This document shows positions 32,262 to 40,378 of a DNA stretch of 64,000 nt, in pieces (the first letter of the stretch is position 1; every line of letters begins with the position of its first letter). This DNA comes from Pseudomonas massiliensis (GTDB lineage: Bacteria > Pseudomonadota > Gammaproteobacteria > Pseudomonadales > Pseudomonadaceae), in assembly GCF_000826105.1 (NCBI RefSeq), contig NZ_CCYK01000007.1, forward strand, positions 2,232,001 through 2,296,000. Reading direction: 5' to 3'. Position numbers and translations under genes: made by a program. The notes below the pieces were generated by a model. The model was not told the DNA's origin, did no database searches, and saw only the letters and a program-made list of their open reading frames with translations.

Positions 32262-32570
32262 GATGCGTGATATTACGTCCATGCCGCAGCGATGTGGCAG
32301 GCCCTCAAAAGGCCCTCGCTCTTTATACAACTCGACGCAACACCCAACAGACCGCATTGCCTCTACCGGCGACCGGCGATCAGACAGGCCCGAAAGCCTG
32401 CCCACGACAGGAACAACCTGGACGGCTGATCGAGAGCGAAACGCTCGAACCGCGCGAATGACCCGGCAAGCAATGCGCCCCGCCACCCTGGCGGTAATGA
32501 GGGACAGATTTCCTCGATGCCCTTCTCGCGAGGGGTATCAGGGAAATAAATCGCCCCGGAGGGCAAGAAC
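32262..32570 (+). other. Structured untranslated leader of the rightward early operon
   Basis: About 300 bases with no convincing gene between the early promoter and the first ORF. It contains several short stem-loops: CAGGC ccgaaa GCCTG, GAGCG aaa CGCTC, CCGCC accct GGCGG. They resemble boxB- or put-like antitermination elements, but the assignment is inference. A 131-residue in-frame ORF here is rejected as low quality. Confidence 0.4.
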
Positions 32571-32828
32571 ATGGCAACCCGCAAACCCGCCGCAAGCACC
32601 CTGCTTAAACAGGCCAATGAGGCAATCGCCAAGCTGACCAAGGAGCTGGAGAGTACAAAAGGCACCATCAGCTATCACCAGGCACGCGCCATTGAAGCTA
32701 CAAAGGAAATCGAGGACGTGCACGCCTTCTGTGATGCACTTCCAAACGTCGTGCCGCGCAAAGACGACAACGGGTACAACCAGCGGTCAGTGATGACCCG
32801 CCTGGCGGCGTGGCTGGCTACCAAATAG
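32571..32828 (+). CDS. Small early protein, unknown function
   Basis: 85 residues, basic N-terminus and coiled-coil middle (LLKQANEAIAKLTKELEST). Ribosome-binding site GGAGGG. No family recognised. First gene of the rightward early operon. Confidence 0.6.
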   Translation: MATRKPAASTLLKQANEAIAKLTKELESTKGTISYHQARAIEATKEIEDVHAFCDALPNVVPRKDDNGYNQRSVMTRLAAWLATK

Positions 32829-32959
32829 CACGCATGCCCAATCGAGGGGGAAGCGTGAGCCGGTGTGAGCGAGCCGGGCCTGAGAGACCGAACGATTTGC
32901 TGAAGCGCCTGGGCGACCGGGCGTTTTGGAAATCCACAGGAGCCCTGGAGGGCATATCA

Positions 32960-33169
32960 ATGCCAGGCACATTCGAGCAAGGCTGGGCGGCAAGGCCGTT
33001 CGCAGAGCAGTTTCCGGAAATGGATGCGAAAGAGGCTGAGCGCCTCGACCGCCTGAACCACGCGATCACCTACCTCTACATGGCAGACATGCTGACCGAT
33101 AGCCAGGTGAAGGCGATTCGAGAAAAGAAATTCCCGCGAGTGGTTACCAAGGCGGTTCTAGGCAAGTAA
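32960..33169 (+). CDS. Small early protein, unknown function
   Basis: 69 residues from MPGTFEQGWAARPFAEQFPE; this start has a GGAGGG ribosome-binding site 7 bases upstream, whereas the longer in-frame ORF (32810) has none and is not protein-like. Helical. The gap 32829-32959 holds no gene. Confidence 0.6.
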   Translation: MPGTFEQGWAARPFAEQFPEMDAKEAERLDRLNHAITYLYMADMLTDSQVKAIREKKFPRVVTKAVLGK

Positions 33170-33222
33170 ACAACCCCGCCCCGGTTCGCCGGCCATCTGC
33201 ATCACCCCTTCCCCACTTACGA

Positions 33223-33296
33223 CCGCAGCGGCAGACGCCAAGCCACCTCACGGTGGGTCTGGTCACCCGCGCTTGGCGTCTGGCCACTGCGGTTTT
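33223..33296 (+). terminator. Long hairpin with T-run inside early operon
   Basis: CCGCAG (33223-33228) and CAGACGCCAAGC (33232-33243) pair with GCTTGGCGTCTG (33271-33282) and CTGCGG (33287-33292), then TTTTAT. A smaller CCACC/GGTGG hairpin lies in the loop. It can act as a terminator or attenuator between two early genes. Confidence 0.6.
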
Positions 33297-33318
33297 ATCA
33301 GCGTCCCCGGAGGCGCCC

Positions 33319-33729
33319 ATGAACGCACTACTCAAAGCACAGCTGCGCTATGACAACGCCGAACCGGCGGACGACAGCGCCGAACAGGAAGCACTACAGC
33401 GCTGGATCGACGATGCGGCCGAGCGCCTGGCCCGCGGCGAAGACATCAAAGTGTCCCGACGCGGCTGGCACGTGGCGACAGTGACGCACGCGGACTTCCT
33501 GCTGCGGGTTCAGGAGCACCTGACCTGCCGCCTCGATCAGGACGACGACCTGAACTTCGCCCAGCTGGTAGTCGATGCCATGTGCGGCAACGCTCGGCAG
33601 GCCATGGCGCGCCGGCTGCTGGGCCCTACGGATCACTCCTTGGGTGTCCTGCACGAGATCGCCGAGAGCATGGTTAAACACCTGGCCGAAGCCGGGGTTG
33701 AGCAGGACCGCGCGGACGACGAGCTATGA
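33319..33729 (+). CDS. Hypothetical early phage protein
   Basis: 136 residues from MNALLKAQLRYDNAEPADDS, start with GGAGG upstream. Acidic, with RRGWHVATVTHADFLLRVQE in the middle. Function unknown; the gene follows the long hairpin and overlaps the next gene by 4 bases. Confidence 0.6.
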   Translation: MNALLKAQLRYDNAEPADDSAEQEALQRWIDDAAERLARGEDIKVSRRGWHVATVTHADFLLRVQEHLTCRLDQDDDLNFAQLVVDAMCGNARQAMARRLLGPTDHSLGVLHEIAESMVKHLAEAGVEQDRADDEL

Positions 33730-33920
33730 ACAGCATCCACGTTCTGATCGGGCGCTATCTGGATGATCTGGAAGAGCGCCCAGTCCCGTTCTACGAGGCG
33801 ATGGTCGAGAAGAAGATCATCGATGCCTACATGGGCGGCCAGATCAAGGCTGACGAGTTCCACTACTACTGCGAGCGCTTCCGGCGCCTTGCACAGCGTG
33901 ACGTAAGGAGAGCGGCATGA
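33726..33920 (+). CDS. Hypothetical early phage protein
   Basis: 64 residues, Tyr-rich helical (IDAYMGGQIKADEFHYYCER). ATGA overlaps with both neighbours. Function unknown. Confidence 0.6.
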   Translation: MNSIHVLIGRYLDDLEERPVPFYEAMVEKKIIDAYMGGQIKADEFHYYCERFRRLAQRDVRRAA

Positions 33921-34246
33921 GCACAGCACCAGAGGGGGCAACGCATCTGCTCCCGCTCAAGGAAGGCGTTCGAAGCGAGCCGGTTTACTACCGCACGCCA
34001 TCAGTACATGGCGTCGCCCGGTGGGACGGTTCGCGCTGGGAGCCATGCGCTTACCTGCCGGAAGCCGCCATCCGGATCAAGCCTGGCCCGGACGCACGGC
34101 TAATCGAAGCCGCGCCTGATCTGCTGAAGGCTCTGCAAATGTGTATCGCCTGGATGGGCGATCGCCGGGACATATCTCCAGAGTCGATCGATGCATGGGT
34201 GAGAGGCCGCTATGCCATTGCCAAAGCCACGGGAGAACAGCCATGA
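33917..34246 (+). CDS. Hypothetical early phage protein
   Basis: 109 residues. The N-terminus contains GATHLLPLKEGVRSEPVYYR, and the end DARLIEAAPDLLKALQMCIA is a motif shared with many phage early proteins, including the one at 37574-37912. Function unknown. Confidence 0.6.
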   Translation: MSTAPEGATHLLPLKEGVRSEPVYYRTPSVHGVARWDGSRWEPCAYLPEAAIRIKPGPDARLIEAAPDLLKALQMCIAWMGDRRDISPESIDAWVRGRYAIAKATGEQP

Positions 34247-34440
34247 CCACCGCACCCTACCCCACAATTATCGACGAGCAACTGGCCCAACTGGAACGCA
34301 GCATGGCCATGATCGGATTCGCGCTGCCCGTAAACGAAGTCCTGGGCCTGCCCAGGGAGCACCGTGTCGCGGACCTGAAGCAAAGGCTGTCCGTGACCTT
34401 GAAGGGGAAGCGGGTGGCTGTGAGGGCGCGTCATGAATGA
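34243..34440 (+). CDS. Hypothetical early phage protein
   Basis: 65 residues from MTTAPYPTIIDEQLAQLERS; the start overlaps the upstream stop (ATGA). The longer in-frame version runs through the previous gene and was not used. Function unknown. Confidence 0.58.
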   Translation: MTTAPYPTIIDEQLAQLERSMAMIGFALPVNEVLGLPREHRVADLKQRLSVTLKGKRVAVRARHE

Positions 34441-34765
34441 TCGTGAATTGCTGGAGCTGGCGGCTAAGGCGGCTGGCGTACAGATCGTTCCTTGCACATG
34501 CAGGAATGAAGACTGGCCATTCAAATATGCGCCAAATGAGCAGCGGCGCGGGCACTGGAATCCGCTGCGCAATGACGGCGATGCGCTGCGGCTGGCAGTA
34601 GATCTCAGCCTGCAAGTAAAGCCCTGTGAAACCGGCGTAGATGTTTGCGACGAAGCTGGCGATGAGGTCTGGTGTGAGTTTACTGAGCCAAACTCTTGCC
34701 ATTACCAGATGACTCGCCGCGCCATCGTCCGCGCTGCAGCTGAGATCGGGATGGCCATGCCATGA
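34433..34765 (+). CDS. Hypothetical early phage protein
   Basis: 110 residues. Begins MNDRELLELAAKAAGVQIVP and has WNPLRNDGDALRLAVDLSLQ, a domain (DUF2591-like in appearance) frequent in phage early operons. Several cysteines. Overlaps the preceding gene by 8 bases. Function unknown. Confidence 0.62.
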   Translation: MNDRELLELAAKAAGVQIVPCTCRNEDWPFKYAPNEQRRGHWNPLRNDGDALRLAVDLSLQVKPCETGVDVCDEAGDEVWCEFTEPNSCHYQMTRRAIVRAAAEIGMAMP

Positions 34766-34878
34766 CCACCTACCAACGCGCCAAGCGCATCGCCCGCCTA
34801 CGCGGTTCATTCCTGGCCCTGCTGATCTGTAGCCTCTGGTTGCTGCTCAGCGCCCTGGGCGGGTCTGTTACTGCTTAA
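34762..34878 (+). CDS. 38-residue single-pass membrane microprotein
   Basis: Start overlaps the stop of the previous gene (ATGA). A basic N-terminus (YQRAKRIARLRG) is followed by a hydrophobic segment (SFLALLICSLWLLLSALGG), consistent with one membrane helix. It is well placed in the operon, so probably translated; function unknown. Confidence 0.5.
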   Translation: MTTYQRAKRIARLRGSFLALLICSLWLLLSALGGSVTA

Positions 34879-34931
34879 ACCCCTTTCCCCTTCCCTTTCT
34901 GTATGCGCTCAGCGAAGCGCAGGGAGCCCCT

Positions 34932-35660
34932 ATGTCTATGAACATGAAGATCTGGGATCAGGTCGAGAAGACCGATACCAGGTTCACCAAGGAAGCCAAG
35001 GTCGGCGGCCAGAACATCACCAGCCTGAACGGCACGGCGATGATCATGAAGGCCACCGAAGTGTTCGGGCCCGCGGGCATCGGTTTCGGCTGGAACATCG
35101 TGGAAGAGCGCTTCGACAAGGGCGCCGAGATGTTCAGCGGCGAGGGCGATAAGCGGGTCAGCCTGGGCTTCGAGTTGCACCACACGATCAAGATCGCCTT
35201 CTGGTTCAAGCTGGACGGCGAGCGTGGGGAGATTGAGCAGTACGGATGTACTCCGTACCTCTACAAGTCGAAGTATGGCACCACCACTGATGGCGAGGCA
35301 CCGAAGAAGTCCCTGACAGATGCCATCAAAAAGTCCCTATCGATGCTCGGCTTCAGCGCTGACGTGTTCCTGGGCATGTTCGACGACCGCGATTATGTGG
35401 CCCAGCGCCAGGAAGAAGTGGCGGTCGAGCAGGCCGAAGACCGGGAAGCGGAGCTGGAGAAGCAGAATCAGGAGCGCCTGGAATATATCAAGTCGGTGGT
35501 TGAGACGATGCAGGGCGCCCAGACGCTGAATGAGCTGAAGAAGCTGCATGACGCCGCTGTCCGCCGCCTCACAGCGCGCCGGGATGATGCCGGGGTCAAG
35601 CGGATCGCTCGGGAGCTCGCCACGCTCACGCCCCGCTTCAATCAGGAGGCTGCAGCATGA
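34932..35660 (+). CDS. Single-strand annealing protein, Rad52/Sak-like
   Basis: 242 residues. The core GPAGIGFGWNI and YKSKYGTTTDGEAPKKSLTD followed by AIKKSLSMLGFSADVFLGM are features of Rad52-fold phage annealing proteins. The C-terminus is a long coiled coil (about 160-200). It probably anneals complementary strands during phage recombination. It is followed by Gp157 with a 4-base overlap. Start could be Met1 or Met3. Family placement is from motifs, not a search. Confidence 0.72.
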   Translation: MSMNMKIWDQVEKTDTRFTKEAKVGGQNITSLNGTAMIMKATEVFGPAGIGFGWNIVEERFDKGAEMFSGEGDKRVSLGFELHHTIKIAFWFKLDGERGEIEQYGCTPYLYKSKYGTTTDGEAPKKSLTDAIKKSLSMLGFSADVFLGMFDDRDYVAQRQEEVAVEQAEDREAELEKQNQERLEYIKSVVETMQGAQTLNELKKLHDAAVRRLTARRDDAGVKRIARELATLTPRFNQEAAA

Positions 35661-36154
35661 GCCACCTCTACGAATTGACCGGCCAGTTCAAGGAGCTGGC
35701 TGTCCTAGCTGAGAACGCCGACGAAGACCTGGCTATCGCCGTCCGCGACACCATGGGCGCCATCGAGGCCGAGTTCAACGACAAGGCCCTGGCCGTAAGC
35801 CGGATCATCCTGAACATGGATTCGGACACGGATGCGCTGGACCGCGAGATTGAGCGCCTACAGGAGCGCAGGCGCCTGCTCACCAATCGCCAGAACCAGA
35901 TTCGGGAATACCTCCGGGAGAACATGGAAGCGTCGGGCATCAGCAAGATCAGCTGCCCGCTGTTCACCATCACCCTGGCCAATGGTCGCGAATCGGTGGT
36001 CGTGGACGACCCGGACCAGCTGCCTGACGAGCTGATGCGGGTGAAGACCGACGTATCTCCCGACAAGACCGCAATTGCCGCCAAGCTGAAGGCTGGCGAA
36101 GAAATCCCCGGCGCGCGCCTGGAGCGTGGTCAGTCCTCCATTCGCATTAAGTGA
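35657..36154 (+). CDS. Siphovirus Gp157 family protein
   Basis: 165 residues. It matches the Gp157 pattern: N-terminal helix MSHLYELTGQFKELAVLAEN, central coiled coil with EIERLQERRRLLTNRQNQI, and a C-terminal beta part (ISKISCPLFTITLANGRESV). Such proteins accompany phage annealing proteins and are thought to help recombination or resistance. Coupled to the annealing gene. Confidence 0.85.
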   Translation: MSHLYELTGQFKELAVLAENADEDLAIAVRDTMGAIEAEFNDKALAVSRIILNMDSDTDALDREIERLQERRRLLTNRQNQIREYLRENMEASGISKISCPLFTITLANGRESVVVDDPDQLPDELMRVKTDVSPDKTAIAAKLKAGEEIPGARLERGQSSIRIK

Positions 36155-36161
36155 GGCGTAC

Positions 36162-36402
36162 ATGAGCACCAACGACATCATCGCAGCGGCCACGGCAGGC
36201 CGAACTGGAGGCAGCTAAGGCTGCCTTCTTCGCATCTGGCGGCCGGATCGTGACGATTGATCGCACACCAGCCGGGCCGCTAGTCAGCACCACGGATGAT
36301 CCGGAAGTGGTGGCCACCATTCGCGCTCACCGGCACTTGGGCGTGATCGCCGCTGCCAGAGCGGTTCACCTCCATACCAGCACGGTCAACAAGATAGCCT
36401 AG
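36162..36402 (+). pseudogene. Frameshifted small early phage gene
   Basis: An ATG reading MSTNDIIAAATAG reaches a stop at 36216, but the +1 frame from 36196 continues without a stop as QAELEAAKAAFFASGGRIV to 36402 (ending HTSTVNKIA). Joining the two frames gives a typical small phage protein, so one base change near 36196-36200 appears to have broken the gene (or a sequencing error). Function of the intact family unknown. Confidence 0.6.
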
Positions 36403-36823
36403 CTATGTAGGATGTGAAGTAGCGAAGGAATGGCTGACATTCTCTAATTTCAAGGCATGGATGGAAAAGCAAGATTGGGAAGGTAAGGAGCTTGATAAAG
36501 ACCTGCTTTTCCCTGGTAACAAGATTTACTCGTCAGAAACATGTGTTTTCGTTGATGGCGCTACAAACTCATTTCTGACGAACACGTCCTCAAGAAAGAA
36601 GGACGGCTTGCCGCGAGGCGTGCTTACCCGTAATGGTAGATACACGGCTCGATGCTCCGTAGACGGAGTGCAGATTCACTTGGGAATTTATGATTCCCCG
36701 GAAGAAGCGCATTTGGCTTGGGTTTCTAAGAAGATAGAGCAAGCCAAAATTATTGCCGCCAAGCAAAGCGACCAAAAGGTTGCCAAAGCCATCATCCAGA
36801 GGTTTGAGAATTATGCAGCATGA
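36403..36823 (+). pseudogene. 5'-truncated HNH/AP2-type endonuclease remnant
   Basis: The open frame, from just after a stop at 36395-36397, reads PSYVGCEVAKEWLTFSNFKAW, which is an internal segment of phage HNH-like endonucleases, followed by the AP2-like part (RGVLTRNGRYTARCSVDG). The usual N-terminal region is missing and the frame abuts the end of the broken gene at 36162-36402. A 120-residue product could still start at the internal ATG 36461. Probably a decayed mobile endonuclease. Confidence 0.62.
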
Positions 36824-37526
36824 AGAAGATAAGCCCGCGCCGACCGTGGCGCCATGCTGCCAGCCGAGCGAAGAAGAATTGGCAGCCTTGAAGGCCGGTG
36901 ACTGTAGGCCAGAGGAGCTATGGGGCGGGCCTCGCCCGACTTGCCCGAAGTGCATAGCGCCGACCGTGGCGGCAGGGTTGCCATCCTTGGAGCCAGTGGC
37001 TTGGCTTGACCCTGATCGCGGGCTTGATTGGCTTGTAGATCGAATGACCGTGCCGCCTGGGTCAAAATTTGTTCGCCTAGACGCCTTCACAGCCTGGCTG
37101 AGCAAGGCGGCACAGGGGCTGCCGGAGCCGGTGGAACTGTCTGAGGACGTGAAAGAGTATCTGCGCGAAGGAATGGAGAACGCTACCGGCGGCGAAGATG
37201 ATGATGTTGATTATGACTTCGCTAACGGGCTTGAGCAGCTTCTGCATCCTCTCGTTCGCCTAGACGCCTGTACCCAGGTAGTGGCTGGCATGGCTGCGCG
37301 GAATGCCGAGTTGGAGGCGGAGGTGGAACGATCCGAAAAGCACCGAAATGACTTGGCCGACACGATCGTTTCTCAGCGAACTGACATCGGCGCCCTGCGC
37401 GCCAAGAACGCCGAGTTGGTGGGGTTGCTGCGTAAGGCATGGCGTGGCCCGCGCACTGATGAAGATTGCGAAGCTATTGATGCCGCCCTGGCCGACGACA
37501 CCCTCTCTCCCAACACCCCAGCCTAA
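36813..37526 (+). CDS. Hypothetical early phage protein
   Basis: 237 residues from MQHEEDKPAPTVAPCCQPSE; this start has GAGG upstream and overlaps the endonuclease remnant by 11 bases. N-terminus is Cys/Pro-rich (CPKCIAPT), the C-terminal half a coiled coil (AELEAEVERSEKHRNDLADT). Similar mosaic Ea22-like proteins occur in Pseudomonas phages. Function unknown. Confidence 0.6.
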   Translation: MQHEEDKPAPTVAPCCQPSEEELAALKAGDCRPEELWGGPRPTCPKCIAPTVAAGLPSLEPVAWLDPDRGLDWLVDRMTVPPGSKFVRLDAFTAWLSKAAQGLPEPVELSEDVKEYLREGMENATGGEDDDVDYDFANGLEQLLHPLVRLDACTQVVAGMAARNAELEAEVERSEKHRNDLADTIVSQRTDIGALRAKNAELVGLLRKAWRGPRTDEDCEAIDAALADDTLSPNTPA

Positions 37527-37573
37527 CCCCCTTCCCTATTCAGCCTGCCGGTGGCGGTGGGTGAGGTATTGCT

Positions 37574-37912
37574 ATGTCCGAAATTAAGCACACGCCTGGT
37601 CCCTGGGTTTTGATGCGCCACGGTGTCATCCACGGCGGCCCTGTCAGGGAGTACACCAATGGTAAAGGCCAATCACAAATTGCCTTGGCCACGGGCGCCG
37701 ACTTCATGGAGCTTGGGGAGCAGCAGAAGAATGCTCAGTTGATGGCCGCCTCGCCCGATCTGCTCGCCGACTTGGCCCTGGCCGCCGCAACACTGCGCCG
37801 CTATGAAGAGCTACACCGAGCCAAGGGCACCGCAGAGAGCGCCGAGAAGGCTGAAGTGAACGCCAACCTGGCCGCCCGCTTCGAAGCGACCATCGCCAAG
37901 GCCACCGCCTAA
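37574..37912 (+). CDS. Hypothetical early phage protein
   Basis: 112 residues. Starts MSEIKHTPGPWVLMRHGVIH and contains NAQLMAASPDLLADLALAAA, a motif common to lambdoid early proteins. Function unknown. Confidence 0.65.
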   Translation: MSEIKHTPGPWVLMRHGVIHGGPVREYTNGKGQSQIALATGADFMELGEQQKNAQLMAASPDLLADLALAAATLRRYEELHRAKGTAESAEKAEVNANLAARFEATIAKATA

Positions 37913-37947
37913 CCCCGACCGCCGCCCCGGGCGGCCTGGAGATACCC

Positions 37948-38190
37948 ATGGAGACTGAAATTCTCTCCGAAGAGGAGCTGGCTGAGGTCACCGGCTACAA
38001 GCAACGGCACTACCAGCGCCGCTGGCTGCGCGATCGCGGCTGGCGCTTTGTAGAAAGCCGCGGCGGCCGGCCCTTGGTCGGGCGTGCCTATATGCGCCTG
38101 ATGTTGGGCCTCGCGCCCACGCCAGGGCTGGTGAGCCCGCCGCCCCTTCCTGAACCCTCATGGACACCTGACTTTTCGAGAATCAACTGA
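37948..38190 (+). CDS. DUF4224-type small protein, probable excisionase
   Basis: 80 residues. ILSEEELAEVTGYKQRHYQR is a winged-helix-like motif of DUF4224 proteins that sit just before tyrosine integrases. Probable DNA-bending excision factor (Xis). It ends 2 bases before the integrase gene, so the two are co-expressed. Confidence 0.75.
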   Translation: METEILSEEELAEVTGYKQRHYQRRWLRDRGWRFVESRGGRPLVGRAYMRLMLGLAPTPGLVSPPPLPEPSWTPDFSRIN

Positions 38191-38192
38191 GC

Positions 38193-39245
38193 ATGCGGCC
38201 CAGGAATACAGAATATCGGCATTTGCCGCCACGGATGTATCAACGCACCAGAACACGCAAGAACGGAAAAACTTGGGTCGCCTACTATTACCGCGACCAG
38301 ACAGGGAAAGACATCCCTCTAGGAAAGGATCTGGATCAGGCCCGCATGAAGTGGGCTGAGCTCGAAGCGAGGGACAAGCCCTCGGACTTGAAAGTCATGA
38401 AGTCGATCTTCGACCGATATGAACGAGACATTATCCCGAAGAAGGCCGCGCGAACCCAGCGGGACAACCGCGCCGAGCTGAAGCACCTTCGCGCCGTGTT
38501 CGACACTGCCCCTGTCGACGCCATCAGCCCATCGATGATCGCCCAATACCGGGACGCACGGACGGCAAAGGTCCGCGCCAACCGGGAGATCGCTACGCTA
38601 TCGCACGTCTTCAACATGGCTCGAGAGTGGGGGCTCACTGCCAAGGAGAATCCCTGCCAGGGCGTTCGCAAGAACAAGGAGGCGCCGCGGGACTACTACG
38701 CCAACGAGGCAGTCTGGGCAGCCGTATACCAATCCGCGGCGCCGGAGCTGCAGGAAGCCATGGATCTGGCGTACCTGACCGGACAGCGCCCAGCGGACGT
38801 GCTGCTGATGCGCCGGGACGACATCGAGGGCGATTACCTACTTGTGCAACAGAACAAGACCAGCCAGAAGCTGCGGATCATGATGCGCCACGAGGATGGT
38901 TCGCTGAACAGCCTGGGCCGGCTGGTGGAGATGATCGACAAGCGCACAGCGGAGCATGCCTCGCAGTACCTGCTCATCAGCAAACACGGCAAGCGCCTGA
39001 CTGCGCCCATGCTTCGCCGCCGCTGGGATGATGCCAGGGCGAAGGCTAGCGAGCTTGCGACCGCCGCCGGCGACACCCTATTAATAGCGCGCATCCAGGC
39101 TTTCCAGTTCCGGGACATTCGGCCGAAAGCCGCATCGGAGATCAAGAACCTGGAGGACGCCAGCCTGCTGCTTGGGCACACCAAGAGCGACATCACTAAG
39201 AAGGTCTACCGGCGCGTCGGCGTCACCGCCAAGCCGGCGAAATAG
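38193..39245 (+). CDS. int: Phage tyrosine recombinase (integrase)
   Basis: 350 residues. N-terminal arm-binding region, core-binding domain (about 65-165) and catalytic domain: Arg199 (TGQRPADVL), Lys222, Arg310 in FRDIRPKA, His329 (LGHT) and nucleophile Tyr339 (VYRR). The HxxR position has Arg307 instead of His, as in many Pseudomonas phage integrases. It inserts the phage in tRNA-Ser, 110 bases downstream. Confidence 0.94.
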   Translation: MRPRNTEYRHLPPRMYQRTRTRKNGKTWVAYYYRDQTGKDIPLGKDLDQARMKWAELEARDKPSDLKVMKSIFDRYERDIIPKKAARTQRDNRAELKHLRAVFDTAPVDAISPSMIAQYRDARTAKVRANREIATLSHVFNMAREWGLTAKENPCQGVRKNKEAPRDYYANEAVWAAVYQSAAPELQEAMDLAYLTGQRPADVLLMRRDDIEGDYLLVQQNKTSQKLRIMMRHEDGSLNSLGRLVEMIDKRTAEHASQYLLISKHGKRLTAPMLRRRWDDARAKASELATAAGDTLLIARIQAFQFRDIRPKAASEIKNLEDASLLLGHTKSDITKKVYRRVGVTAKPAK

Positions 39246-39321
39246 GCTGAGTTCTGGAACTGTTCCATTTCTATTCTGGAACGCCTGCTTTTTAGGCCTT
39301 CGGAAGCGCCAGCCCCAAAAA

Positions 39322-39350
39322 CACAAAACCCCTGATTTCTCAGGGGTTTG
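39322..39350 (-). terminator. Terminator after tRNA-Ser
   Basis: AACCCCTGA and TCAGGGGTT form a stem around GAAA; leftward it is followed by T-rich TTGTGTTTTT. It lies just below the tRNA 3' end and also faces the integrase. Confidence 0.65.
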
Positions 39351-39354
39351 AAGA

Positions 39355-39400
39355 TGGCGGAGGCGTAGAGATTCGAACTCTAGGATAGTTGCCCATCGGC
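39355..39400. other. Probable attachment site (att) at tRNA-Ser 3' end
   Basis: Integrase next to the 3' half of tRNA-Ser suggests that the core overlaps the T-arm and acceptor 3' strand. The partner copy lies outside the window, so the exact core cannot be set. Confidence 0.5.
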
Positions 39401-39442
39401 GGTTTTCAAGACCGCTGCCTTAAACCACTCGGCCACACCTCC
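39355..39442 (-). tRNA. tRNA-Ser (anticodon UGA)
   Basis: 88 nucleotides including encoded CCA. Acceptor stem GGAGGTG pairs with CGCCTCC; the anticodon stem-loop GCGGTCTTGAAAACCGC gives UGA; a long variable arm and TTCGAATC T-loop mark a serine tRNA. Its 3' end abuts the prophage, with the integrase only 110 bases away. Confidence 0.95.
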
Positions 39443-39621
39443 TCGTATTGCGGGCGCCATCATACCGGAATGAAATACGCTGTCAAACACTGACGCTGGC
39501 TTTGTTGCCTGGCTTTGGTATGCTCATTTGCGACCAAAGCTTTCAGGGGCGGATATGGCGCTTGCCCCCGGGCCGAAAGGCCTGTTCAATCGCCTCATCA
39601 ACGACCTAAAGGAGTTTCGCC

Positions 39622-40293
39622 ATGCGCGAACAGGATTACACCCTCAGCCAGAGCGCGAAAAGCGCCGAGCTGGAAGTCAGCCGAGTGCTGCGCAACACCT
39701 ATGGCCTGCTTGCCCTTACCCTCGCGTTCAGCGCCCTGATGGCGTTCGCGGCGCAGCAGATGAACGTCCGCTACCCGAACGTATTCGTGGTGCTGATCGG
39801 CTTCTATGGTTTGTTCTTCCTCACCAGCAAGCTGCAGGATTCGGTCTGGGGCATCGTCTCCACCTTCGCCCTCACCGGCTTCATGGGCTTCATCCTCGGG
39901 CCTATCCTAAACCGCTACCTGGGCATGGCCGGTGGCGCCGAGGTGGTGAGTTCCGCTTTCGCCATGACCGCGCTGGTATTCGGTGGCCTGTCGGCCTATG
40001 TGCTGATCACCCGCAAGGACATGTCCTTCCTGTCCGGGTTCATCACAGCTGGCTTCTTCGTGCTGCTGGGCGCTACCGTGGCGGGCCTGTTCTTCCAGAT
40101 CAGCGGCTTGCAACTGGCTATCAGCGCGGGCTTCGTGCTGTTCTCATCCGTGTGCATCCTGTTCCAGACCAGCGCCATCATTCATGGCGGTGAGCGCAAC
40201 TACATCATGGCGACCGTCAGCTTGTATGTTTCCATCTACAACCTGTTCGTGAGCCTGCTGCAACTGTTCGGCCTGATGGGCCGGGACGACTGA
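39622..40293 (+). CDS. yccA: Bax inhibitor-1/YccA family inner membrane protein
   Basis: 223 residues with seven predicted membrane segments and a short polar tail, the BI-1/YccA family that modulates FtsH-dependent proteolysis. Start has AAGGAG upstream. Followed by a terminator. The 179 bases upstream of the gene, after the tRNA, hold no other feature. Its neighbour order with tusDCBE is usual in Pseudomonas. Confidence 0.92.
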   Translation: MREQDYTLSQSAKSAELEVSRVLRNTYGLLALTLAFSALMAFAAQQMNVRYPNVFVVLIGFYGLFFLTSKLQDSVWGIVSTFALTGFMGFILGPILNRYLGMAGGAEVVSSAFAMTALVFGGLSAYVLITRKDMSFLSGFITAGFFVLLGATVAGLFFQISGLQLAISAGFVLFSSVCILFQTSAIIHGGERNYIMATVSLYVSIYNLFVSLLQLFGLMGRDD

Positions 40294-40309
40294 TACGTTG
40301 CTTACCCCT

Positions 40310-40332
40310 AGCCCGCTTCGGCGGGCTTTTTT
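40310..40332 (+). terminator. Terminator after yccA
   Basis: AGCCCGC TTCG GCGGGCT followed by TTTTT. Confidence 0.85.
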
Positions 40333-40378
40333 GTGCCTGAACGATTAGAATCAGGGCATTCTGTTACTCGGAAGCGTC

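Larger units (their letters stand above)
1..39354. mobile_element. Lambdoid siphovirus prophage (one end outside window)
   Basis: A continuous run of phage genes, from a tyrosine integrase at 38193-39245 to a partial tail fibre/tip gene that runs off the left edge. It contains a repressor, replication, recombination, packaging, head and lambda-type tail genes. The right boundary is placed at the 3' end of a tRNA-Ser gene (39355), directly beside the integrase, a classic integration site. The left attachment site is not in the window. The late operon looks intact; two early genes near 36.2-36.8 kb are decayed. Whether the phage is inducible cannot be judged because one end is missing. Confidence 0.95.

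Noticed and set aside
32242..32637. A 131-residue rightward ORF in the early leader
   Set aside because: Arg/Pro/Thr-rich translation without domains; it overlaps the first real gene in another frame and the region has hairpins instead.
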